From Saccharum officinarum (Eukaryota > Streptophyta > Magnoliopsida > Poales > Poaceae), in the NCBI GenBank assembly GCA_020631735.1, contig CM036179.1:21381063-21445062 (forward strand): a DNA stretch of 64,000 nucleotides, given 5' to 3'. Below, in pieces: positions 32,184-45,030 of the stretch (positions are counted from its first letter, which is position 1; each line of letters begins with the position of its first letter). The notes beneath the pieces are model-generated. The model was not told the DNA's origin. It did not search any database and saw only the letters and a program-made list of their open reading frames with translations. The position numbers were made by a program, and so were the translations under genes.

Positions 32184-32891
32184 ACCTTGAACTAGTTTGG
32201 GGATTGTTGGTGCACTTTGCTTCTTATATGTTATATAATATGCTCACAAAAAGTATACTTATGTTATCTTATATGGATATGGATCTTCTGTTGTCACGAT
32301 CTTCTTGAATATCAGAGTGGTTGATTGCATGAATTTTCTATTTGTTATATTTTCCTATTTGAGGTCGTGGTTTGTGGTTGTCCATGGTCCTTAGTCCTTA
32401 CGATAACACTCGTCCAACCGCTCCACTCTCTACAGTGATACAGACTGCATTGCCAACGTCAAGGAATGGTATTTTGAGTATTGTTTTTTATCAGAAGAAA
32501 AATGCAAGATGATCCTATTCTCAGATGTGAGGGCATGAGAATGAGACCAGAAGATCCATGGCTGCACCTAATTCCGGACGCTGACATGCGACAACTTTTC
32601 AGGTCGGGAACACAGGTTTTAATGTGCAATTACCAGGTCAAGTCTTCTCTTGAAGATACAGCGACTGAAGGAAATAAGAAAAAAAAAATGTGTAATGTGA
32701 TGATATCAATCTGTACACTGCATATCATATAAACTGTATCTGTACAACGAGCACATCCTTCAGATGCCTGTAATTCTCGCTTTTTAGTACTCTTGAGCAA
32801 ACATGGAGAATTCTCACTTTTTCTCACGTACTATTTCAGTGTGTAATTCTAGTAACTTCTAAGCGTAACTCATCAGGCAGCAAGTCATCAG
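32184..32891. other. 3' flank of the F-box gene, unit B
   Basis: Counterpart of 12331-13038. It carries the same unconvincing plus-strand frame (32481-32732) with a poly(A) tract of different length. No gene supported. Confidence 0.5.
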
Positions 32892-35117
32892 CTAGGCCTC
32901 AAGAACTTGGCAATGGAGGATGTTGTTCTTGGCGCGGCTGCGGCCAGCGAGGTTGGACAACAGTCCAGTGAAGAAGCTCTTGGTATGCGCTTTGCCGGCG
33001 AGGGTCTGCCACCGCTGGTTTCCTGCCCCGGCCGGGACGTCGACGGCCGAGACGCTCATGTCGTTGCGGACGACGCAGAGCCTTCCGTGGAGCGCGACAA
33101 TGGCGGCCGCCTCCGCCGCCTGGGAGCTCCCTCGGTGCTGCTTGCTGTCGACGCAGGTGGTCCACGAGCCCGCGGCCTCGTCGTAGGTCCTCAACCGGCA
33201 TCCGTCCTTGCAGTCGGCAGCGTAGAGCCGGCCGTCGACGCACGCGCTGGGACTCCGCCAGCCGGTGACCATGCCGTCGAGGACGACGGACCACGCGTCA
33301 GCCTCCGGGGAGTACGCCTGGCTCAGCACCTGTTGCTGCGCGCCGATACCCTTCACGTACCACCGCCCGCCGTGCACCGCGCTGACGAACGGCGCCATCG
33401 GCGCGGCCATGTCGGCCACGAAGGACCACCGGTTCTTGACCGGGTCGAACACCTCGGCGGACCTGAGCCCGCCGCCGCCGCTCTCGCCGCCCGCGACGTA
33501 CAGGCGGTTGCCCATGACGCACACGTCGAAGCACTGCCGGCGGCGCAGCATGTCCGGCGCGCGGTGCCACCGGTTGCTCCGGGCGCTGTAGAATACCACC
33601 CTCCGCATGGCGCCGCCGCCCCTGCACGGGTCCCTGCCGCCGAGCAGGTACAGGTGGCAGCCGCCGAGCACGGCGCAGCCGAACCCGTCGGCCTCCGCGT
33701 ACTCGCGCGGCACGGGCGGCAGCGCGCGCCACGCGCCGCGGGACGGATCGAGCACGTCCCACGACACGCGCCCGGGCCCGTCCCTGCCGTCGCGCTTCAC
33801 GGCGTACAGCCACTGCTCCGCGAGCCCGAGCCGCCGGCGGAGGCCGTAGAAGTAGTTGCCCGCGAGCAGGCGGCACCACCTTCGGCACACCAGCCTCAGC
33901 TTCCAGTGGTCTGCTCTGGGCACCCGGATGAGACAGGCAATGGCGAGGTCGTCCGGAAGGCCCGGGAGCAGCGGGCACTGCCCTCCGCGGGTGCTCCGGT
34001 CTGCGCCCGGCCGCGGCTTCAGCGGGTGGATGGACGCCCTGAGGCTCGGTTGCACGCACGCCTTCGACACCGGGATTCGCCTCGCCGCGGCGGCGGCGGC
34101 GGCGGATGATCTGTCCACCCGGCAAAAGCATGCAGAGCTGTCAACCTGCGGCGAAGCATCACATCACAAGAAACAGAAATTGTTAGGCAGCTCAACAAAT
34201 TATTAGTATCAAGAAGTAGGCCAACCAAATCATAAATAAAAGAAGATTATATATGAGCTAGAAGCATCATAATTGGTGTTGTTGGGAATTAAATCGAGTG
34301 TGTTTATTTTCCAGTAAACGTGATTGGTTCACGAAACTTTAGAGTGATCAGACAAGAGCATGAGACAGACACTGAATGGTGTCATGAAACAGCAACTACT
34401 TACTACAGAAGTAGTTGAACAGCTACCGTCTGGGGGGACAAGTTTGATGGCATCGCCATGCAAGTTTCACCATGAAGGATTGAAGGGCATTAGCAGCGGC
34501 GCTGATGATATGTTTACATCAATACATCTTCTCTAGAGGAACTGAACGTATTATTATGCAACTAAGCTACTCAATGAATTTTCCTGCAGGTCAAATGAAA
34601 ATGATTTCTAAACTGAATTCATTTCCTCTGCTCTGCACAGAATTATGTGCGATTGCATTAAAAAAAGCATAATCTTTTCTAGAAGAACGTCAATAATTCT
34701 CAGATGGAAAAGTCGTCGTAAGAAAATATCTAGATGCTCATACTGATAGACGCTAACAGACTTCCATCTGAGTTCAGAACAAGATTGCTTGGTCATTTTT
34801 TCCTCGTGTGTTTCTTCTGAATTAGATTAGAATTCTATGAAGTTCAACCGACCAAAACACCTTCAAAGTGATCGATCGATGGAAAATACAGTATGGTGAA
34901 CTGATGGTCTGTCTGACTAAGAACAACAGGCTTACAGACCAGAACCCAGAACCATCGTCAGAGATTTCCAAGAACGTGCTCAACTAAAGCAATCCAACGA
35001 TGGCGTGCATGCAAATAAGCAAGGAATATATGTAATCCATGAGACGAACCGAAGCAGAGGAGGAGAGGGAAAGAAAGAGAGACTCACCAACGGAGCTGCT
35101 CTGTTCCTTCTGTCCAT
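32892..35117 (-). CDS. F-box/kelch-repeat protein, SAGL1-like, 2 exons, 427 aa, copy B
   Basis: Exon 1 is 35117-35088 and exon 2 is 34145-32892, with the same GTGAGT donor and CGCAG acceptor as copy A. The protein differs from copy A at five residues I could count: Ser-to-Thr before the F-box, Ala-to-Asp in QCF(A/D)VCV, Val-to-Ala in AAPM(V/A)PFV, Phe-to-Leu in IVA(F/L)HGR and Val-to-Phe in KSF(V/F)TGL. None removes a kelch glycine pair or an F-box core residue. The intron lacks the Tourist MITE. Predicted role as for copy A: substrate receptor of an SCF ubiquitin ligase. Confidence 0.9.
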
Positions 35118-36489
35118 GCTGTTCCTGAACCAACGAATTTTTTTTGAAGCAACGGCAGGAGCTCCGCCGCTCAATTAAGACGAAAAAATTTATGTACAAG
35201 CTCCTGAACCAACGAACAAGCTGTCTGCAGCTGCAAGAACCAACCGATCACCAACCGGACATCACACCATTGCTATCCCCATCCTCTCCGCTGGCAAATG
35301 GCAGCCTCAGCCGGAGTCTCCCGACCAGAAACTCCTTCCAGCACCCTGCTGCCTTTCTGCTTCTGCGGTTGCGAGGAGGAAGATGAGAAAGAACAAAGAA
35401 GTATCGACTGGCGACTGGTGACCCCAAATGGAGGCCGCACCTCGCATTAAAGCCTGGCTTGTGTGCCTGCCAGTGGACCCGGTCCGCAGCTGCGGCACAC
35501 ACAGAGCACTCAGGTCAGGGCGCCACCAGGCCCACCACAGCCCACAGGCCCCTTTCCGTTGCTGCCATTTCGTCTCCTTTCTCAGTCAACCACTCCTGTT
35601 CGTCTCGTCTGCATGGTTGAATGGCTGATCACTGATTGCCCTGAAGACTATCCTCCAGATCATTTGGGTGCTTGGCAGCTGACACCAGTTGTTCTCCTTC
35701 TGATGCTGAAAGATGAATTCCTAAATTTTGCAGTGTTTGTGTGTAACAAACTGCTTTTGTTTCTCCTGCTGTTTGTTTCTTTGTTTGCCCGCTGTGCTCT
35801 GAATAGATCAGCAGACAGTTAACATTGTTTAGCACAAACTCGACGTGACGGCGTATTCATGCTTAACAGCTTTGATCTTTCTGGATACAGCTAGTTGTAG
35901 TCGAAGAACTTCCATGAACACGTTCCATATGTTATCCATGTTTGTGACAGCAAAGCCAGAACTGAATACTGAAGGTCGACGTCGACCACGGCCACTACGT
36001 AACAGAACCTCTAAAAGCAGGTAAAGCAGACAAGGGGGAACGGCAAGCGACAGCGTCAGTAGTCAGGATCAGGCGAATGCAGAGACGAATGCGTGAGATT
36101 AAACTAAGATGGAGACTTCGAGTTCCTTGGAATCAAAACAAGGGGAAAGAAGAGAGGTGTGATCGGTGGCCTAACATCGCCGGGAGATGATAGGTCAATT
36201 TGCAGGAGCAATCATAATTCATAGGATAGGGCTGCACGGCCAGCATATGATCGATGATGACAATGTGCACCATCTTTTTTTCCATTTCCGTGAAAATAGA
36301 AGCACAAAGATGCAAGGGCTATCTCAAGTTTCAACTAGGGATGTCAATAGCATGAGCTTTCATCCCTGCGGGGAAAACCTTGTAGAGACCATGCATTTCT
36401 ATAGGCTTGTGGACCAGGTAAAGGTGATTATAATTGTATATTATAGGATAGCAAAAATGTCCGACCGAAAAATACAAAATCTTGTTACG
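35118..36489. other. 5' flank of the F-box gene, unit B
   Basis: Counterpart of 15399-16771, nearly identical. Promoter region by position; no additional gene supported. Confidence 0.45.
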
Positions 36490-36491
36490 TA

Positions 36492-36637
36492 CTCCCCCGT
36501 TCTAAATTATAAGACATTTTTTATTTTTCTAAATACATTGCTTTTACTGTGTATCTAGATATAATGTATATTTAAGTGCATAGCAAAAGCTACATATCAG
36601 AAAAATAAAAATTTCTTATAATTTGGAATAGAGGGAG
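36492..36637. mobile_element. Stowaway MITE, unit B
   Basis: Same insertion as at 16774, with CTCCC...GGGAG ends and TA target duplications (36490-36491 and 36638-36639). Confidence 0.88.
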
Positions 36638-38435
36638 TATATTATTGTTTGTCCTAAGTTAAACTTCACTAGTTCCATAGTATTGTTTGTCCTAATTAAA
36701 TTAAATTTCTCTAATTTTGACTAAATTTCTAGATAAATATGTTAATATTTATAAATTTAAATTCAAATAAATGCCCTATCAAAACATATTTGGTGTTATA
36801 AATGTTGAACAAAGTTAAAAGAATTTTGACTTAGGTCAACCAAAATGAACAGATGCTATTTCGTAAACAGAAATTGGTAAATGGAAATAATCACATGAGA
36901 ATCAGTTACGGCATGGAGTTCTCACATGGAAGAGTGGCACAATATCTCACCACAAAAATGTCATTGATAAAAATAATATAGCGACATCGGCACATTGGGT
37001 AGCCACAAGAGTGAGTTTTGCACGGTGGGTACACGAGAGGATGGGAGATAGTTCATCATCCCGTCCTCGCGAAACCCGACAGATATTGTCTGCTCACTCA
37101 TTTCAATCCCCATAGGACTAAATCAGTTCTATCCCATCCTAAATAGAGAAATAATTCCTAGCGAGCAATCGGGGATCGAGACCCCTTGCTATCCGTAGGA
37201 TTTTGGGCATGAGTAACTTAACATAAATGTTTTAATTAATACGGTGAAATAGCAACGTACTATAGACTTAAGAAATCATATTATAATATATTAATAGTAA
37301 GGTCCTACGATCGTCTTATAAAATGAATTAAGTCTAAAATTTAACTTAGACAAGTTTACTTAGGCCTTTGTCCTAGAGATTGTTAGGTAGACCACCTATC
37401 CACGCTCTAGGGACATGTTTGGATGGCTCTTGGACAGAGCTTCCTGCGCCAGACAACGCTCCTAGGCGTCCGATTTTGGACACTTAGGGCTAGGATCGTC
37501 TACCTGGTCAGGCACAACTTGCCAGGGCACAAACCAAACACGCCCTTGTGTAGTCTATGAGATCACATACTCTTTGTTAGAGTCTGCAATAGATCTGGCA
37601 CGACTCATTATACCAGTGATCACATACAAACCTCTATGGTATTATCCTAGGGCTCACATTATTTTGGCCAGTGGGTTCCAATATAAAACACACGATGGCA
37701 CAACCAAGGCATCAGGACTTAATCAACTAAAACGACAACTGGTCTAGCACGTGAGATCCGTCCCATCTTATATGTGTGTTGTGTTCTTCACCATCGATTT
37801 TTATATCGGGGGTAAATCTAACACCGTTAAAAAGCAACGTTTATTGTTTTTTTCTAAAAAACAAACTTTTTCCACACAGATGCTTCATCTGTTTATCGAT
37901 TGATCCCTTTCATGCACTAGGGTTTGCAGGATCCAGCCCACTAGGGAAGCATAAACGTCGGAGAGAAGCAAATATCTTAGACTGCCGCCGCCTCCATTGA
38001 CTTGCGTGGCTTCCAGTTCTCGGTGCGATTAGCAGACTGCGGCGGAGAGTAGAGTCACCGAGGAGTCGTGCCGCCAAAGGCCAAACGCCATCCCGTCAGC
38101 CATCGCGGCCTCGCTGCTCGCGGCCGTGCCAGGCGCCCACGCGTCGGCGTCACCGGCTTGCGCCCTCGCCGGTGCGACACTGCCGAATTGGGCAACTGGA
38201 GCAGCAGAGATCAGGATTCAGAAATGAGGAGCGAGCGCAAGTCTGTAGGTGCAACTGTCCAAGAGATCGAGCCGCACGCTACACGCACAAGCAAGGTATG
38301 CTAATTCGTCATCTGTGCAAGTGCAATGATCATCCGTGCAGCTTTTTACTAAATCCATTCCAAGCTAGAGTTCGTTTGACTTTTTTTTATCTCAAGTTTG
38401 ACCATTCATCTTATTCAAAAATTTGTGCTAAATAT
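36638..38435. other. Unit B spacer with MITE relics and exon-like block
   Basis: Counterpart of 16920-18737. Degraded MITEs lie at about 36648-36838 and 37410-37545, and the unidentified GC-rich exon-like block at about 37970-38297. From about 38200 rightwards, scattered single-base losses relative to both other copies appear. Confidence 0.45.
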
Positions 38436-39837
38436 TGTTGGAATTGATCTCTACCGCCCAACTGGGCCCTTGACCTGCGCCCTGATCGGGGGTGCCCAGC
38501 CCATAGACGGCTGGTGGGCCCCTATCGCGCAACGCTATAAAGAGAAGGTAGAGGCCAGTGGCACACGGTACGAGGTTCGCCGCCGCTCACAGTGTCCCCA
38601 CCTAACCCTAATCCGATCCGGAGGGTAGCGCTGAAGGCGATGGAAGCTCCACCGGCGCCTCTGCACTGCGTCCCACTTCGACACCGACGCCGGACTTCAC
38701 TGCCACCCCTACACCAACGGTCAGCCACTCTCACCTCTCTCCCTCTCCCTCTCTCTCTATTCAGTAGATTATGTTCTAGGAGATGGTTATGTAAAGATGT
38801 ACCCGCTAGATCCTACAGTTTTTAACATTGGTATCAAAGTCTGGTCTGGTGTGTGGATCCAGTTGGAAAATCAAAAAGAATCAAAAAGAAAGAATGAATC
38901 GAATTCGGAATCCTAACCCTAACCCTAAAGAAAGAGAGGACGGAGAGGAGAGATACCTACCCGGGTCCTTTTCGCTGCCGTCGACACCGCTGTCATGCGG
39001 GAAGGATCCCGCCACCGTGCGGGAAGGAGCACCCGAGCCACCGGCTCACCGGCGCTCCACTGCGCAGCGCGCGGCTCAGGGCACCACCGCGGTGCCACTC
39101 GACAGCGCCGCGCGCGCTCCAACCGCACGCGTGCGCCGGCGAGGGTGCCGCAGCAGCGCCGCCACACCTTCCTCTGGTCGTCACAAGCGGCCGCGCTTTT
39201 TTTTCAGTTGCTCCGTCATGGCGCTGGGAGAAAGGGGAGAAGAAGAGAAAGGAAAGAGAAGGGAGCTGCCGGAGCAGGCCGGGACGGACTCCGTCGCCCC
39301 ATCCCCTCGCCGCCCCGCCGCCGCCAAGCGCCGGGAAACGCGGCACAGCGAGAAGAACGCGACGGGGCGAAGAGAATGGAGATTAGGGTTCAAGAATTCG
39401 GCCACCGCGCCGTTTTGATCGGCCGAGAAGCATGGACGACCGTCCGATCGCGATGGACGGCCAGAACGCTCAGGCCGAAATGACCCACGCGAGCGAGTGA
39501 AATCCCGCCCAGGCCCAGGTTACCCTGGGCGGGGGCGGGAGCAGGCGCGCGCCGTTGGGCCACGTCGGCATGCTGGGCTGGCACAGCCGCCGCGCGCGAG
39601 TGGCCGCCGACAGCGTCGCGCGCAAAACGGGCCTCGGGTCGATTTAAGCAGGGAGCAAAGTGAAAAGAAAAGTTTTTTGTTTTATTATTTTCAGAAGCTT
39701 CTTATTGTGTTTTCTGTAATTTGATGCTAAATCTTGTTCAAATTTTGAACCAACGTGAAATTAAGCAAAGAGTAGTTAAGTGCATTAAGATGCTTCTGGA
39801 TAATATTATTTTAAGAGTATTATTTGATATTTCCGCT
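38436..39837 (+). mobile_element. Ty1/copia 5' LTR, PBS and leader, unit B
   Basis: The LTR is 38436-38827 (392 bp, without the 123-bp duplication of unit A). The PBS TGGTATCAAAGC is at 38829. The GC-rich leader follows and stops where a SIRE-type LTR begins (TTCCGCT/TGAAAGC). The leader has lost many single bases compared with units A and C, which looks like sequencing or consensus error rather than evolution. Confidence 0.8.
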
Positions 39838-39908
39838 TGAAAGCATCTAGGCCCCGGTGTTGGTTTCGCAATTGATGACAATGTATTATTACCATGACTA
39901 ACGTGTGT
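39838..39908 (+). mobile_element. First 71 bp of a SIRE/Maximus-type LTR, cut by the gap
   Basis: It begins TGAAAGCATCTAGGCCCCGG and matches 52008-52078 except for one missing base. It is inserted at exactly the same position of the copia leader as the element at 52008. Confidence 0.92.
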
Positions 39909-40008
39909 NNNNNNNNNNNNNNNNNNNNNNNNNNNNNNNNNNNNNNNNNNNNNNNNNNNNNNNNNNNNNNNNNNNNNNNNNNNNNNNNNNNNNNNNNNNN
40001 NNNNNNNN
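39909..40008. other. Assembly gap, 100 N
   Basis: Exactly 100 N, the usual placeholder for a scaffold gap of unknown size. The left side ends in a SIRE LTR; the right side starts inside intron 3 of the Sel1 gene, so the two sides are not adjacent in the repeat unit. Confidence 0.99.
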
Positions 40009-40356
40009 ATGGTAACATATTTATCATCTAAATGATACATAGTGGTATCATATGGCAGAAAACAATGACGAGGCAGCACATGCCTGCTAATGTAGGATGC
40101 ATAATCAATATCAAGTTTCTGAAAACCATAACACTGATAATTGTTCTACTGTGCGCCCATCAATGGTTTAGGGACTCAATCAACTTAAAAGAAATATGTA
40201 CAAGACTTGTCAAAACAACACAAGCATTGATGAAACTATTTTTCGTGCATTTCCATGTTCCTGGAAGCAACAGAACAGACAGAACATAGCAGCAACATAG
40301 TTTATATGACTACAAATCAACACTAAATTAGAATTACAAGAAGTAAAGTTACTCAC

Positions 40357-41175
40357 ACGGCCTTACAAGCTCCAGGAACATGATACTTGAAATGCATTTT
40401 GCCCAGCCAATACCTCGCATGTGTATTATCATTGTCAATCTCCAAAGCCAGCTCAAAGTTTTCCTTAGCACCCTTTACACACGAAGAAAGTTTTGTAAAA
40501 CAAGATGCTAAACCCATTAGTTAAAAAAGAATGAGTGTCAAGCGGGAGGCCATGAGAGGTACAATTTAGAAGGTTAAGCTGGTTAAAGAACAAGGTCAAT
40601 GTGATGTAGTGGAATATCTCCACTCCACAAACTCCAACTGATTAATTCACGGAGTATCTAGAGAACTCGTTACCCCAAGTTCTCTCTGCCAAATCACTGG
40701 AGATATCACAAATTTCCACCTAATAGGCTAAAATCAGTGAACCTTTTTCTGTGGATTTGGTGCTCCCTCATCTTATTGTGGAGAAATGGGGGGCAGAAAG
40801 GAAGATAAACCCTAAGCCGTACCCTTATAAGCGGGATGAGGCGCTTGTCGTTGCGGTCGGCGTAGTCGATGACGCGGTCGACCTCCTGGAGCGCACTCCA
40901 TCCCTTGGCCACCAGCTCCATCGCCTTCTTGTTCCTGTCGTGCATCCACCTCTGCAACCAGACACCAAAACAAGAAATAAACAGCATCGGCATTTCTGGT
41001 CGTCACCAGCGCCACCAGTATAAAACATGGCGATCATCAGATGAGATCCACCCACGCCCACTCGACGCGCCCTAACCTGTGGGTTCAGTGCGGCGGCGAG
41101 CAGGCTGGCGCGCATGGAAGAAGACGAAGACGAGGAGGCGGCGGCCGCCGCCGACGCCGCCGACGCCGCGAGCAT
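40357..41175 (-). pseudogene. Sel1-repeat protein, exons 1-3 only, copy C (cut by the gap)
   Basis: Exons 41175-41077, 40951-40823 and 40472-40357 correspond to exons 1-3 of copies A and B. Exons 4-8 would lie left of 40009 and are absent. Exon 1 is 33 codons rather than 32, and its Ala/Ser run differs (LAASAASAAAAASS), next to several single-base indels in the same kilobase. The truncation is set by the contig end, not by a biological breakpoint, so this is most likely a redundant piece of copy B. Confidence 0.75.
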
Positions 41176-42394
41176 GACGGCGTGTTGGCCGAGGAGAGCG
41201 GCGCAGAGGCCTAGGCGCCGGCTACAAGCTGGTGCTCGGCGGCGACGCCACCCCGCACTCCCGGCGTCTTCGTCTTCTACCAGCGGCTGCGGCCGAGGGG
41301 AACGTGGAAGCAGTGGCGGCCGCTCAGGCCGTCGACAGCCCGAGTCGCTGACCGGTGGCCCCGCTTGAAACTTCGAAGCCACAAGCTCGCCGGATTCATG
41401 GGCCGGGCTGTGCTTACTCGAGAGTCGAGACCCGAAATTGTACCATGACACGGGACCGGGGGTTATGCGGACCCTGATTCCCCATCGAGCTCCAAATTTT
41501 ATATCTTGCCTCTCAACTTTCGAAAATCTTTAAACTATCTCCCTTCTAGAAGTGGTTTCAAGGCAATTTCATCTTTTTGAGCTAAAAAATGTCGCAAATA
41601 CCTTATAAGATTTTTAAACCACGAAAAATGAAAGTTTCTAAAAAAATCTGCGAAAATGGGATATTGAGACACGGAAGACCCAAATAAAATATTGAGCTTG
41701 TGAAAAATATCTCCAAAAGCTTTTAAAAGTTATAATTAACTCAAGGGCTAGAAAATCTAAAAAAAATCTAAACATTCTAGTGGATGTCTAAGGGCATTCC
41801 AAATCTTTTCATAACAAAAGTGTGAGTTGCAACCAACGTTAATGCACTCATGCTGGTTGCATCTTATGTTTTTGTTGTGACAAGTTTTTAAAACATATCT
41901 ATATATTGATAAAACGTCTTGAGAATTTTCCAAATTTTTGGATGTTTTTCCATTTTTTTCTAAACCTAAATCTATTCTTAGAAGCTTTCGTAAATAATTT
42001 TAAGAGCTTTAAATATTTTATTTGGGTTTATTGTATCCTAATCTATCTCTAAGATTTTTCACAAATTTTTTAAGAAGCTTAAAGACATTTATTTGATTTT
42101 GTCGTGTCCTAATCTATCTCTTTTCCAAATTAAAACATGTCTTGGCTTTTTAAGATACATAGTTTTTATTATGTACTTAGATATACACTATGTCTAGATA
42201 TATAGTAAAATTGATGTATCTAGTAAAGCCAAAACATCTTATAGTTTGAAACAAAAGGGTTATCTTTTATGAGTGAGATTTTGAAAATGATTAAAGGAAC
42301 CCAACAAATATACTCCCAACTTTTTTAGCCACTTGGAAAGCTTATTGATTTACCAATGGTTTTTATGGAACTATTGGAGATGCTCTTATACAAT
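41176..42394. other. Unit C spacer: Sel1 5' flank, AT-rich repeat and Stowaway-type core
   Basis: Counterpart of 29032-30253. It has lost single bases at several homopolymers (near 41495-41500, 41768 and 42088), consistent with poor contig-end consensus. No gene. Confidence 0.5.
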
Positions 42395-43199
42395 TGATGT
42401 ATACTGGCCCGATCTTCCGAGAGGTAACCGATAAGTTCGACTTGTGGAGATCTCGACGTTGGCGATCCGGCTTCAAATCAGACACGATTCGAACCCTGCA
42501 ACCGTTACACCACTGCTCCGTTGGTTATCAACCAAGCACAACTTGATTGACCTCGCCAAGAAGGCTTTTCCTGCAAGCGAATCGAAGAGCACAAGCAAGA
42601 AGGTAAAAACACGCAATCTGAAATTGCAATTATGAATGATGCGATTATCAATATAGGGTTCAAGAACTCGGTTCCAAAGGACTAATCGACACAATGGAGG
42701 AGATCAAGAACAGGGGCCCTGGATCACTGTAAAAGGATTTGTCACCACAGTTACAATGAACGATTCAGTTTCTCGATGGAAAACTAAACTCTAAACAAAA
42801 CCCAATTTTTCTAATAGCGGCGATGACTGTATTTATAGTCTAAGACTCGACCTAGGGTTGGGAACGGCCAGGGGTTGGGCGTCCACAACTTGGGCTTAAG
42901 GCCTGACATGATACATGGCCAAGTTGGCCCAAATAGGTGACGCAGCACCTTGACGTGGTCACACAGAATGATCCATGGACCTTCTGGAGCTGAAACCAGA
43001 TCCAAAACGACGGCGTCGTCGTCCCCTTTCCAACACATCCAAGAACGCCCCGTTTTGATGTCGTATGAAAGAGTTATGACCAAAACAGTGATGGCGTGTC
43101 TGCTGAATCCGAGGGTGGCGTGGTAGCTGAGTTGGGGACAAATTGCAACTTGGAAAAGACCATAACATCGGTGTATCCAGCGTGGCGATGTCCTCATCA
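42395..43199 (-). mobile_element. Solo LTR, gypsy family, unit C (805 bp)
   Basis: Same insertion, termini and ACAAT target duplication as in units A and B; practically identical to the unit B copy. Confidence 0.9.
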
Positions 43200-43258
43200 A
43201 CAATGACTTGGAGTTGATAAAGATCTACACGAACTGATTGTCAATTGTTGAGGCAAAC

Positions 43259-44324
43259 TTTACCTATCCCTGTAAACTCATCGTTTTGGAATAAAATATA
43301 GAGTTATGGCTTGTTTAGATCCATACAACTAATAGTTAAGGATCTATTGGATTCTTAGGAATTTTACCTATCCCTGTAAACTCATCGTTTTGGAATAAAA
43401 TATAGAGTTAGGGCTTGTTTACATCCATACAACTAATAGTTAAGGATCTATTGGATTCTTAGGTAATGTCTTGCCTATCACCTAGCTAATAATTAATTGG
43501 TTTTTCCTAGCTAACACAGCTAATAGTTAGTTTGGTAGATCCAAACGATACATTGGCATGCCATGGAAAGTTGGAATGCCAATGTAGCCTTAAAAAATGT
43601 GCGTTAGCCTTCTACATTGGCATGCCACATATGTAGGCATATGATAATAATTAATATTTGGAGCTTGAGTAGCACAGTTACTCCCTCCATCAAAAAAGAA
43701 TATAAGTCTCGCTTACACAGGAGTCAAACATTCCCGAGTTTGACTAAGTTTGTCAAAAATAACATCAACATTTATATCTTCAAATTAGTTACTGTAAAAA
43801 TATATTCCATGATAAATCTAGTGATATTTATTACGTATCATCAATTTTAGTACTTTTTTTTATAAATATTTAGATAAATTTGGGGTTGTTCAAGTCTGTT
43901 ACTTCTTGGACGAACGAAGTAGATTTATAAAGGTAAATCCTCGAAATTGACGAAGTCACCATAAGCACCTCGTTGTCGACAAGAATATCACCTACCACTG
44001 AAAGCACAAACGTCGTTATTTCCTGGACGGACAAAGTTGATTTACAAAGGCACATCCTCGAAATTGATGAAGTCACCACAAATACCTCACTGTCGACGAG
44101 AACATCGCCTACCACTGAAAAACACAAACGTTGTTAAATCCTAGAAACACATCCTCGAAATTGATGAAGTCACCACAAGCACCTCATTGTCGAGGAGAAC
44201 ATCACTTACCACTGAAAGCACAAACGTTGTTAAATCCTAAAAAATTCGCTCACGTGGGGAGTCGAACTCATAACTTGAGGTGCTACTGAGACTTTTGTAA
44301 CCACTAGGCCATATGTCCTTTCGC
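43259..44324. repeat. Unit C repeat cluster: 103-bp duplication, Stowaway-like MITE, SINE-like tandem repeat
   Basis: Counterpart of 31118-32183: direct repeat at 43259-43464, Stowaway-like left end at about 43678-43874, SINE-like repeat at 43879-44324. No gene. Confidence 0.6.
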
Positions 44325-45030
44325 ACCTTGAACTAGTTTGGGGATTGTTGGTGCACTTTGCTTCTTATATGTTATATAATATGCTCACAAAAAGTATACT
44401 TATGTTATCTTATATGGATATGGATCTTCTGTTGTCACGATCTTCTTGAATATCAGAGTGGTTGATTGCATGAATTTTCTATTTGTTATATTTTCCTATT
44501 TGAGGTCGTGGTTTGTGGTTGTCCATGGTCCTTAGTCCTTACGATAACACTCGTCCAACCGCTCCACTCTCTACAGTGATACAGACTGCATTGCCAACGT
44601 CAAGGAATGGTATTTTGAGTATTGTTTTTTATCAGAAGAAAAATGCAAGATGATCCTATTCTCAGATGTGAGGGCATGAGAATGAGACCAGAAGATCCAT
44701 GGCTGCACCTAATTCCGGACGCTGACATGCGACAACTTTTCAGGTCGGGAACACAGGTTTTAATGTGCAATTACCAGGTCAAGTCTTCTCTTGAAGATAC
44801 AGCGACTGAAGGAAATAAAAAAAAAAATGTGTAATGTGATGATATCAATCTGTACACTGCATATCATATAAACTGTATCTGTACAACGAGCACATCCTTC
44901 AGATGCCTGTAATTCTCGCTTTTTAGTACTCTTGAGCAAACATGGAGAATTCTCACTTTTTCTCACGTACTATTTCAGTGTGTAATTCTAGTAACTTCTA
45001 AGCGTAACTCATCAGGCAGCAAGTCATCAG
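44325..45030. other. 3' flank of the F-box gene, unit C
   Basis: Counterpart of 32184-32891, differing only around a poly(A) tract near 44816-44826. No gene supported. Confidence 0.5.
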
